From NCBI GenBank assembly GCA_902168205.1, contig CABHOK010000011.1, positions 248,001 through 312,000 on the forward strand: a DNA stretch of 64,000 nucleotides. Reading direction: 5' to 3'. The notes below the pieces were generated by a model. The model did not search any database, had not been told where the DNA came from, and saw only the letters and a list, made by a program, of their open reading frames with translations. The translations under genes and the position numbers were made by a program. This DNA is from an uncultured Chitinophaga sp. (GTDB lineage Bacteria; Bacteroidota; Bacteroidia; Cytophagales; Cyclobacteriaceae). How positions within the stretch are numbered: the stretch's first letter is position 1; every line of letters begins with the position of its first letter. Shown piece after piece: positions 19,043 to 27,174 of this stretch.

Positions 19043-19320
19043 GAGGCCGAAGTAAATCTAATCGCAGCACTTACGCAATGTACAGGATGCAGAATACTAC
19101 GTTGAAAAGCAATCGGTCTCAAAGTGACTCGTGCACAGGCAGTTCATCACACCTGTGTATCACTTTTCAAACGAGCCGTATGGCGGAATTACCGCGTGCG
19201 GAATTTTCGCGCATCATTATTAAAAAAGTAACCACCGAAATTGAAACTTAACTTTTAATTTACAGCCGTGTTTTCATTAAAAGACTGAACAAAAAACAGT
19301 ATCTTGAATTAAATCTGCCT

Positions 19321-21624
19321 ATGCTGCGCAAGCTTTATTTACTGGGCCCGAAGATCGCTTATTCCTTCCCGGTTCAGTTATTGTTTAACAACATCAAGCG
19401 TAACCATGTGTTAATGCTATGCTGGGTGGTGCTTTTTGCCATGGTTACCGGCAGCTTTGGTAAATATCTCGGTATACCGTATCTCTTTCTGGATCCCGAG
19501 TATCTCAATGCGGTAAATTTCAGAAGCTTTTTTATCATGGGACTTGTAACGGCAGGTTTCATTACGGCTTTTCACATTACCTGCTATATAACCGATGGAC
19601 ATCGTTTTTCTTTTGTAGGAACCTTGTCGCGTCCCTTCTCACGATTTGCGCTGAACAATAGTATTATACCGGTGGTATTCATGATCACCTATATCTACGA
19701 GATTGTAGAGTTTCAAATCCACAACGAATATAGTTCGCCCGGCATTCTTGCATGGAATCTTACCGGCCTGTTAACCGGCTACGTGGTAATGACGCTGATC
19801 TTCTTTATATACTTCTGGTTTACCAACAAAGATATCTTCAAGTATGTAGTGTGCCGCATTGATGAGAAGATCAAGCAGAACGTACAGGTAACGCGCGCCA
19901 GTGTTATGAAGAAACTGGATATAGCGCGCAAGAAACAGGTGCGTGTTGATAATTACCTGGACTACGATCTGAAGGTAAAGGAAGTGGAGGAGCATACGTT
20001 CTACGACAAGGCTACCATTCTGCAAGTGTTCGATCAGAATCATTTTAACCTGGTGGTGATTGAGTTGATGATCTTCATCATTATTACTGTACTCGGTATC
20101 TTTAAAGATTACCCGATGTTTCAGCTTCCGGCAGCGTCCAGCTTTATTATATTCCTTACGGTTTTTGTGATGATGGCCGGTGCATTTTCATACTGGTTCG
20201 GAAACTGGTCTGCAACGGTAGCCATACTGCTTTTCCTCATCTTTAATTACCTGGTAGGCGAAGAATTCTTTACCAAAAAATACGAAGCATTTGGATTGGA
20301 CTATCAGCGACATACTGCCGAGTATTCGATCCGGTCGTTGCAACAACTGAATGACAGTACACATATTCAGCGCGATCGCCAGGCTACATTTGTTATGCTG
20401 GAGAACTGGCGTAAAAAATTTCCGGCAGAGCGTAAACCTAAAATGGTTTTTGTCTGCGCGAGTGGTGGCGGTAAACGTGCCGCGTTGTGGACACTCACTG
20501 CGATGCAGGCGTCTGACAGTTTAACGAATGGTAAATTACTGGAGAACACCATTCTGATTACAGGAGCTTCCGGTGGATTAATTGGCGCAAGCTATTATCG
20601 TGAGTTGAAGCTGCAGCAAAAGCTGGGAAATAATGTTCGTCCCAATGCGATGATGCACAGGCGCAAGATTGCTACCGATAACCTGAACCCGCTCATATTT
20701 AGTCTCATGGCCAACGATCTCTTTGTGGGCTTCACTAAATTTGAATACGGCGGCAACTTCTATTACCGCGATCGCGGCTATACCTTTGAAGAACAGCTTA
20801 ACCAGATTACCGAAGAGTATCTGAATAAACCCATTGCAGCATACGACAGTGCCGAGCGTAATGCTGTGATCCCAATGATGATTCTGACACCAACCATTGT
20901 AAACGATGGCCGCAAGCTATATATAGCATCGCGCCCCGTCTCGTTCATGAATTATGATATTCTCAATTTCCCGCAGCATGCTTTTCCGAAAATAAGTGGC
21001 GTTGATTTTCAGACCTTGTTTGAAGATCACAACGGTGCCAACCTTCGTTTCCTGTCGGCATTGCGCATGAGTGCTACGTTCCCCTATATTACGCCTAACA
21101 CAACATTGCCTACCGAGCCCGCTATAAAAATTATGGATGCCGGTATATCCGATAACTTTGGCGTATCGGATGCTGTGCGGTTTTTGTTTGCCTTTAAAGA
21201 CTGGATTGCCGAGAATACTTCCGGAGTAATTTTCGTTTCCATTCGCGACTCTCCTAAACTCGATAACGTAAAACAAAGAACAGGACAAACCATTGTCGAT
21301 GATTTCACGCAGCCGATCAGCAGTGTCTATAATAACTTTGAAAATTTTCAGGATATAAACAGCGATATGCTGATAGGACACGCCAAGTCATGGTTCAAAG
21401 GTTCCATCGATCGTATCGATCTTCAATACGAAACGGAAAACTACGTGCCGATTCTGCAGAATATGGATAGCATCCGTCAACACAATTCACGCGCATCCTT
21501 AAGCTGGCGCCTCACCACCCGCGAGAAATATAGCATCGAATACACGATCAACTCCACCGAGAACCAGGCACAACTCATGCGACTAGCCGCGCTGCTGGGA
21601 GATTCGTTGCTGGTTAGTCGTTAG
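19321..21624 (+). CDS. membrane-anchored patatin-like phospholipase
   Basis: 767 residues. About seven hydrophobic segments occupy the first 320 residues: roughly 30-50, 72-95, 115-135, 147-172, 250-268, 275-300 and 303-320. The patatin catalytic domain follows: oxyanion loop SGGGKRAA near 378, nucleophile Ser in TGASGGL near 415, and the dyad Asp in DAGISDNFG near 605. Patatins cleave acyl esters of phospholipids with a Ser-Asp dyad. The large membrane portion suggests action at the inner membrane with the catalytic domain probably cytoplasmic. The gene is divergent from addA. The usual family is shorter and soluble, so this long N-terminal extension is the notable feature. Confidence 0.87.
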   Translation: MLRKLYLLGPKIAYSFPVQLLFNNIKRNHVLMLCWVVLFAMVTGSFGKYLGIPYLFLDPEYLNAVNFRSFFIMGLVTAGFITAFHITCYITDGHRFSFVGTLSRPFSRFALNNSIIPVVFMITYIYEIVEFQIHNEYSSPGILAWNLTGLLTGYVVMTLIFFIYFWFTNKDIFKYVVCRIDEKIKQNVQVTRASVMKKLDIARKKQVRVDNYLDYDLKVKEVEEHTFYDKATILQVFDQNHFNLVVIELMIFIIITVLGIFKDYPMFQLPAASSFIIFLTVFVMMAGAFSYWFGNWSATVAILLFLIFNYLVGEEFFTKKYEAFGLDYQRHTAEYSIRSLQQLNDSTHIQRDRQATFVMLENWRKKFPAERKPKMVFVCASGGGKRAALWTLTAMQASDSLTNGKLLENTILITGASGGLIGASYYRELKLQQKLGNNVRPNAMMHRRKIATDNLNPLIFSLMANDLFVGFTKFEYGGNFYYRDRGYTFEEQLNQITEEYLNKPIAAYDSAERNAVIPMMILTPTIVNDGRKLYIASRPVSFMNYDILNFPQHAFPKISGVDFQTLFEDHNGANLRFLSALRMSATFPYITPNTTLPTEPAIKIMDAGISDNFGVSDAVRFLFAFKDWIAENTSGVIFVSIRDSPKLDNVKQRTGQTIVDDFTQPISSVYNNFENFQDINSDMLIGHAKSWFKGSIDRIDLQYETENYVPILQNMDSIRQHNSRASLSWRLTTREKYSIEYTINSTENQAQLMRLAALLGDSLLVSR

Positions 21625-21785
21625 TCGTTATCCTTGAATCGTTAATGGTTTACTGGCAAACTGTAATATACTTCTGAAGTGATTGCATGAAGGGAGTGTA
21701 TATTGTTCTACACTTAATAATGTAGCGATAAAGTATACTCTCTTAAACTCCCCCTAGCAACCAGAAGCTCGCAGCCAGTAACTTT
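21615..21785. repeat. intergenic repeats between patatin and helicase genes
   Basis: TAGTCGTTAGTCGTTATCC..GAATCGTTAATGG (21615-21650) belongs to the GTTATC/GAATCGTTA family. CAGAAGCTCGCAGCCAGTAAC (about 21763-21783) is the inverse of words in 851-1160. No gene or clear promoter is seen here. Confidence 0.4.
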
Positions 21786-21805
21786 TAAACTATATTGCAT
21801 GCCGA

Positions 21806-23752
21806 ATGACATCACACGAACAACTGCAAAAAACATTCGAGCTAATTAAACTCGAGCGGCAAGCTGATCTGGAGTATTATCGTCAGAAAGTTTTGTTGCG
21901 TTCTATTCACGAACGTACCAAAGAAGGTACAACGTGGTATCCACTTCGTTTCAACCGCGACTATATCGGTACAGGCGAGCGTCTTATTATTGAAGTAGAG
22001 CGAACCAATCACCTTGATCAGCCGCATGCTTTTCAGAGTGGTAAATCCGTGAGTGTATTTTCCAATGCATCGGGTAAACCGGAGAAGGAGCATGTGAACG
22101 GAGTGGTAAATTATGTTCGTGATAATGTGATGTCCATTACATTGAACAGCGATGATGTTCCCGATTGGATCGAAGATGGTTTGGTAGGTGTAGATGTGAT
22201 GTTTGATGAGATGAGCTATCGCGAAATGGAATTCGCACTGAAAGAAGTGATGAAGGCCGAGGACAATCGCGTAGCGATGTTGCGCGAGATTTTGTTGGGA
22301 GGAGAGAAGAGTTTACGGTTGAAAGTGGAAAGTGTCAGGACAGCAGATGGCAGTATACAAGCTATACCAACAACTTCGCTATTAAATAGCAGTCAGCATG
22401 AAGCACTCACCAAGGTAATGGAGACTGCAGATATAGCGTTTGTTCATGGTCCTCCGGGAACAGGCAAAACTACAACGTTGGTGCAGGCTATCATTGCAAC
22501 GGTACGGCTGGAGAAACAGGTATTGGTTTGTGCGCCCAGTAACGCTGCCGTTGATTTACTCGCTGATAAATTATCGGAGCAGGGCATGAACGTTTTGCGT
22601 ATAGGGCATCCCGCCCGCGTAACGGAACAATCGCTGAGTAAAACGCTGGATGCACGTATAGCGGCTCACAGTAATTATGGTGAACTTCGCGAGATACGCA
22701 AGCGCATGGAACAAGTGCGCAGCATGGCTTCCAAGTATAAACGTAACTTTGGTTTTCACGAACGCGAGCAACGCAAACTGCTGAAGCAGGAAGTAAAACT
22801 GTTGAAGTCTGATGCCGACATGCTGGAGTTCTATATCATCAACGACCTGTTGCAAAACAGTGATGTGATCTGCGCTACGCTGGTAGGGTCATCGCATCCG
22901 ACACTGCGCGGTAAAAAATTCAGGACAGCATTTATAGATGAGGCGGGCCAGGCACTGGAGCCTGCCTGCTGGATACCGATACTTCGATCGGAGCGAATAA
23001 TTTTTGCAGGCGATCATTTACAATTACCGCCTACTATAAAATCAAATGAAGCGGCAAGAGCAGGTTTGTCTCAAACGCTTTTTGAAAAAGGAATCGAGAA
23101 ACATCCCGGTCAATCGTCCATGCTACAGGTTCAATATCGCATGCACGAAGACATTATGAAATTCTCTTCGCAATATTTTTATAAGGACGAGCTTATTGCT
23201 GATGCTTCTGTGAAGCATGAATTACTTCGCCCCAACCAGGCACCGGTAGAGTTTATCGATACCGCGGGCGCAGGTCATGCCGAGGAACAGGACAAGGAAA
23301 CACTTAGCCGTTTTAATCATGAAGAAGCACAGGTATTGATCCGCAGGGTCGAGAAGCTCGTGGAAGAAGTTGGTATAGAAGAATGGGCTGAACAAAAAAT
23401 TACGCTCGGTATAATAACACCGTATCGCGCGCAGGTAGACTATATATTGAAACTCACAGAAGCATCTTCTATACTAGAACCGTTACATGGTCTCATATCT
23501 ATTAACACCGTAGATGCTTTTCAGGGACAGGAGCGCGATGTGATCGCCATAAGCTTTGTACGCAGCAACGACAAAGGTGAAGTCGGTTTCCTCAGTGATA
23601 TACGAAGAACCAACGTAGCCATGACACGCGCACGCAAAAAACTCATTATGATTGGCGACAGCGCAACGCTGGGCTCACATCCTTTTTATCTTGAGTTGAT
23701 CGAGTACGTTCAGCAAAAGGAATTTTACAAAAGCGTTTTTGAGATTGAATAA
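21806..23752 (+). CDS. UPF1-like SF1B helicase (IGHMBP2/SMUBP-2 type)
   Basis: 648 residues. An N-terminal beta-barrel (YPLRFNRDYIGTGERLIIEVERT) precedes the helicase core with Walker A HGPPGTGKTT, Ia VCAPSNAAVDLL, II FIDEAGQALEP, III FAGDHLQLPPT, IV QVQYRMHEDIM, V DAFQGQERDVIAISFVRS, and VI NVAMTRARKKLIMIGD. A charged coiled-coil stalk around 290-340 (RKRMEQVRSMASKYKRNFG) is inserted between motifs Ia and II, as in UPF1/IGHMBP2. These enzymes move 5' to 3' on single strands of RNA or DNA. The bacterial role is not settled. It precedes a DNA glycosylase gene on the same strand. Confidence 0.92.
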   Translation: MTSHEQLQKTFELIKLERQADLEYYRQKVLLRSIHERTKEGTTWYPLRFNRDYIGTGERLIIEVERTNHLDQPHAFQSGKSVSVFSNASGKPEKEHVNGVVNYVRDNVMSITLNSDDVPDWIEDGLVGVDVMFDEMSYREMEFALKEVMKAEDNRVAMLREILLGGEKSLRLKVESVRTADGSIQAIPTTSLLNSSQHEALTKVMETADIAFVHGPPGTGKTTTLVQAIIATVRLEKQVLVCAPSNAAVDLLADKLSEQGMNVLRIGHPARVTEQSLSKTLDARIAAHSNYGELREIRKRMEQVRSMASKYKRNFGFHEREQRKLLKQEVKLLKSDADMLEFYIINDLLQNSDVICATLVGSSHPTLRGKKFRTAFIDEAGQALEPACWIPILRSERIIFAGDHLQLPPTIKSNEAARAGLSQTLFEKGIEKHPGQSSMLQVQYRMHEDIMKFSSQYFYKDELIADASVKHELLRPNQAPVEFIDTAGAGHAEEQDKETLSRFNHEEAQVLIRRVEKLVEEVGIEEWAEQKITLGIITPYRAQVDYILKLTEASSILEPLHGLISINTVDAFQGQERDVIAISFVRSNDKGEVGFLSDIRRTNVAMTRARKKLIMIGDSATLGSHPFYLELIEYVQQKEFYKSVFEIE

Positions 23753-23759
23753 TTTTTAA

Positions 23760-23834
23760 GCCTGCAGAGGATGCAGATGTTCGCAGAAGTTTTTTAAATA
23801 TAATATCTGGGTTAATCTGTGCCTTCTGCGGGCA
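23760..23834. repeat. CTGCG-type palindromic element, short form
   Basis: GCCTGCAGAGGATGCAGATG (from about 23760) faces GTTAATCTGTGCCTTCTGCGGGC (23811-23833), an imperfect inverted repeat. The end GCGGGCAAAAGG matches that of the element at 8211-8246. It fills the whole gap between the helicase stop and the glycosylase start. Confidence 0.55.
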
Positions 23835-23847
23835 AAAGGTATTAGTT

Positions 23848-24513
23848 ATGGTTTATGCAGAGTATATATTAAAGTTTTACAAGTCGTTGTCGATTGATGT
23901 AGAGTTGCCCGAAGGGGTAGAGGTGATGAATCCTTACCAGGATACCGTTGCTTTCGACTTAAGCCGACAGTTCTACGAGAAGTTTTACAACGATAGCAAT
24001 CCGCGAACGCTCATCTTCGGTATTAATCCCGGCAGGTTTGGTGGAGGTATAACGGGTGTTCCTTTTACTGACCCGGTGAAATTGGAAAAGCTCGGTATAG
24101 TCAACAACCTGAAAAAGAAAGTAGAACTCTCCGCAGATTTTATATACGCTATGATTGACGCCTATGGTGGCGCTGAAAAATTCTATCATGATTTTTACAT
24201 CACAGCACTCAGCCCGTTAGGGTTTGTGAAAGACGACAAGAACCTCAATTACTACGATATAAAAATTTTGCAACAAACGGTAGAGCCTTTTATGCTGAAA
24301 TGTATTCGACAGCAACTTGACTTCGGGGTTAACCGCCAGCGATGCTATTGCCTGGGTGAAGGCGAGAACTTCAAATACCTTTCCTCGATCAACAAGAAGC
24401 ATAACTTTTTTGAGACCGTTATACCGTTGGCACATCCACGCTTCATCATGCAGTATAAACGCAAGAGTATCGATGTATATATCCAGGACTATATGCGCAA
24501 GTTTCGAAGCTGA
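23848..24513 (+). CDS. SMUG2-type uracil-DNA glycosylase family (DUF4918)
   Basis: 221 residues. The motif LIFGINPGRFGGGITGVPFTD is the GxNPG active-site loop of the SMUG2/DUF4918 branch of the UDG superfamily. A C-terminal LAHPRFIMQYKRKSIDVYIQDYM supplies the HPS-like His that contacts the base. It should excise uracil or deaminated bases from DNA as the first step of base-excision repair, in the cytosol. It follows the UPF1-like helicase with only the palindromic repeat between them and may share its transcript. A probable terminator lies about 130 bases downstream. Confidence 0.85.
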   Translation: MVYAEYILKFYKSLSIDVELPEGVEVMNPYQDTVAFDLSRQFYEKFYNDSNPRTLIFGINPGRFGGGITGVPFTDPVKLEKLGIVNNLKKKVELSADFIYAMIDAYGGAEKFYHDFYITALSPLGFVKDDKNLNYYDIKILQQTVEPFMLKCIRQQLDFGVNRQRCYCLGEGENFKYLSSINKKHNFFETVIPLAHPRFIMQYKRKSIDVYIQDYMRKFRS

Positions 24514-24643
24514 CCCGCTGCACTCGTTGTTGTTATTGTAATAAAAAGAGTCACGATTTAGAGTTTCATTACTACCCTGAAATATGCCCGCCTGCGGACA
24601 GGTACGTTCACATTTGACCGGACTTATTCTCAGATAATGCTTT

Positions 24644-24669
24644 AAATCCCGCAGAATCAGGGATTTTTT
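24644..24669 (+). terminator. probable intrinsic terminator
   Basis: AAATCCC (24644-24650) pairs with GGGATTT (24660-24666) and is followed by a T-run. It separates the glycosylase gene from the permease pair. The stem is short. Confidence 0.55.
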
Positions 24670-24710
24670 CCATGGCATCGATCTTGAACTTACCGGGAAC
24701 CCGTGGACAC

Positions 24711-24718
24711 TATATTTG
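24711..24718 (+). promoter_or_regulatory. -7 box of the permease pair
   Basis: TATATTTG matches TAnnTTTG exactly, 16 bases before the permease ATG. The nearest TTG (24684-24686) is 24 bases away, longer than the usual spacer. The leader would be very short. Confidence 0.45.
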
Positions 24719-24734
24719 AATTAAACCCGGTTAT

Positions 24735-27149
24735 ATGCTATTCAACTACATCAAAATTGCTTTCCGTTCCATACTGAAATTTAAAGGTTATGCAACTATA
24801 AACCTGCTGGGACTTGCACTCGGTCTTGCCGTTGGTATACTTATCATGCTATATGTGTTCGATGAGTTGTCGTACGACAAGTTTCATGCGAACAAGGATC
24901 GTATTTACCGGGTAGAAAGTCTGTTTTATAAAAATGCTTCCGGTGAGAAGGACGCGATAGCAACCAATGCCTGGCCGGTAGGAGTAACGTTGAAAAAGGA
25001 TTTCCCGGAAGTAGAATCGGTGCTATATGCGAAGAGCGGCTCGATGCTCTTGTTGAATCATAATGATAAACGGCTCAAGCAACGCATACACTTTGTATCA
25101 CCGGAGTTTCTCTCCATGTTCTCTTTTCCGCTGGTAAAAGGAAATCCGGATAAAGCATTAACGGAACCCAACACCGCAGTGCTGACGGAGTCGATGGCTG
25201 AAAAACTTTTTCCGGGTGGTGATGCCCTGAACAAAAATATAACACTGGCAGATACACTGCAGTTTATGGTAACGGGTATATTAAAAGATATACCTTCCAA
25301 CTCGCATATTCAATTGGACATTGCTTTGTCTTTCTCATCGTATCCGCTGCTGGATAAATATTTTACGTACGATGAAGGCTGGGGAAACATCAACGTATCA
25401 AACTATATTCTTCTGAAAGAAGGTACAGACATTGAGACATTCCGTGCCAAAGCAGAAAATGTTTATACAGAGCACGCCAGCGACATGCTGAAGCAATGGG
25501 GAACCGAAAGCAAAGTTGTATTTACACCGCTGTCGGATATATACCTTCGCGCAACAAATGAAAACCGGATGGGCTCCACCGGAAGCATTGACCGCGTTTA
25601 CCTGGTATCGGCTATAGCAGCGTTTGTGATTCTGCTGGCCTGTATAAATTTTGTGAACCTTACTACAGCACGCTCAGTATACCGGGCTAAGGAAGTTGGA
25701 CTCCGTAAAGTGGTGGGCTCAACCCGCAGTATACTTATTCGCCAGTTTCTCAGCGAGTCGTTTGTACTTACTTGTATAGCACTGTTGTTTGCTGTAACAC
25801 TGGCGGGTGTATTGCTGCCGATCTTCAATCAACTGCTGGATAAATATTATACCCTGAATACATTGGTGAGTCCGGCTATACTGGCGGGTATAGCATGCCT
25901 CGTAATTGTTGTAACGTTTCTTTCCGGTTATTATCCTGCCTGGGTTATGTCAGGCTTGCGTCCGGTAGAAGTGCTCAAAGGAAAAATGCAGTCGAGCGCG
26001 CGCGGTGTGCAGCTTCGAAGAACACTCGTAGTGTTTCAGTTTGTTATTTCACTGAGTCTTGTATTGGGTACACTCATTGTTATCAACCAGCTTCGCTTTA
26101 TGCAGCAGCAGGAGCTGGGCTTTGCCAAAGATGAGATCTTCGTGGTGAATGCAGCACGTGCCCGGTCGGTAAACGCAGAAGCATATGAGACGTTCCGGAA
26201 TGAAGTACGATCGCTCGCCTTTGTAGACGATGTAACGTTTACCAATTCATTGCCGGGTAATCCGGGTTGGTTAGGACAAGTATCTTTCCCGGAAGGTAAA
26301 TCCGGTGATGATGCGATCAGTGTTGAGTATATGGCCGTGGATGATCATTATATGCAAACACTCGGTCTTGAACTGATCGCGGGCGAACGTTTCAGTAAAG
26401 ATCATGCTGCATTGTTAAAAGATGGTTTAGTATTGAATGAGACAGCAGTCTCGGATTTCGGCTGGGCATCGCCTGAGGAAGCGATCGGTAAGAAGATCAC
26501 ATCACCATCAGGTTATCCGGAAGGTGAAGTAATTGGTGTTGTAAAAGATTACCACCAGTTCGGATTGCAGCAAAATATAGGGCCTATGGTAATGGACTTC
26601 AATCCGAACGCGAGTTATATGTATGCTATCCGATACAAAGCTGCTGATACACAACAATTGATCGAAACGCTGGGCACACTTTGGAAGAAGCACTTTCCTG
26701 GCTATGATTTTAATTACTTCTTCCTCGACCAGGATTTTGAAAGACAATATCAAACAGAACAGAAGCTCGTCAATGTCTTTGGATTGTTCTCGGTCGTAAC
26801 CATTGTCATTGCTATGATCGGCCTCCTTGGACTCGTTTCCTTCATGGTACTGTCTAAAACCAAAGAGATTGGTGTCCGCAAAGTATTGGGTGCAGATATA
26901 CTCCAGATCACCACGTTGCTCTCGAAGGAATTTATAGTGTTGGTAGTTGTCGCGAATGTAATTGCTATACCACTCGCGTGGCTTACCGCGGCACGCTGGC
27001 TTGAAAATTACGCCACCCGCATCAGTGTAAATCCGCTGGTGTTTATAATTGCCTTTATTGTTTTATTGTTGATTACGTTGGTTACTATAAGCTTCCAGAC
27101 CGTGAAGGCGGCATCGACCAACCCGGTCGACTCGCTGCGAAGTGAATAA
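24735..27149 (+). CDS. orphan ABC transporter permease, FtsX/MacB type, double module
   Basis: 804 residues: N-terminal helix (INLLGLALGLAVGILIMLYV), MacB-like periplasmic domain, FtsX core with YRAKEVGLRKVVGST coupling loop, a second periplasmic domain, and a final FtsX core with KTKEIGVRKVLGA. It ends NPVDSLRSE. No nucleotide-binding domain is present. It is followed 25 bases later by a paralogue, so the two may form a heterodimer. The periplasmic domains of the two genes differ clearly, which suggests distinct partners or substrates. What is exported is unknown. Confidence 0.9.
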   Translation: MLFNYIKIAFRSILKFKGYATINLLGLALGLAVGILIMLYVFDELSYDKFHANKDRIYRVESLFYKNASGEKDAIATNAWPVGVTLKKDFPEVESVLYAKSGSMLLLNHNDKRLKQRIHFVSPEFLSMFSFPLVKGNPDKALTEPNTAVLTESMAEKLFPGGDALNKNITLADTLQFMVTGILKDIPSNSHIQLDIALSFSSYPLLDKYFTYDEGWGNINVSNYILLKEGTDIETFRAKAENVYTEHASDMLKQWGTESKVVFTPLSDIYLRATNENRMGSTGSIDRVYLVSAIAAFVILLACINFVNLTTARSVYRAKEVGLRKVVGSTRSILIRQFLSESFVLTCIALLFAVTLAGVLLPIFNQLLDKYYTLNTLVSPAILAGIACLVIVVTFLSGYYPAWVMSGLRPVEVLKGKMQSSARGVQLRRTLVVFQFVISLSLVLGTLIVINQLRFMQQQELGFAKDEIFVVNAARARSVNAEAYETFRNEVRSLAFVDDVTFTNSLPGNPGWLGQVSFPEGKSGDDAISVEYMAVDDHYMQTLGLELIAGERFSKDHAALLKDGLVLNETAVSDFGWASPEEAIGKKITSPSGYPEGEVIGVVKDYHQFGLQQNIGPMVMDFNPNASYMYAIRYKAADTQQLIETLGTLWKKHFPGYDFNYFFLDQDFERQYQTEQKLVNVFGLFSVVTIVIAMIGLLGLVSFMVLSKTKEIGVRKVLGADILQITTLLSKEFIVLVVVANVIAIPLAWLTAARWLENYATRISVNPLVFIIAFIVLLLITLVTISFQTVKAASTNPVDSLRSE

Positions 27150-27174
27150 TATATAGCATTTGTTTTATATACCT

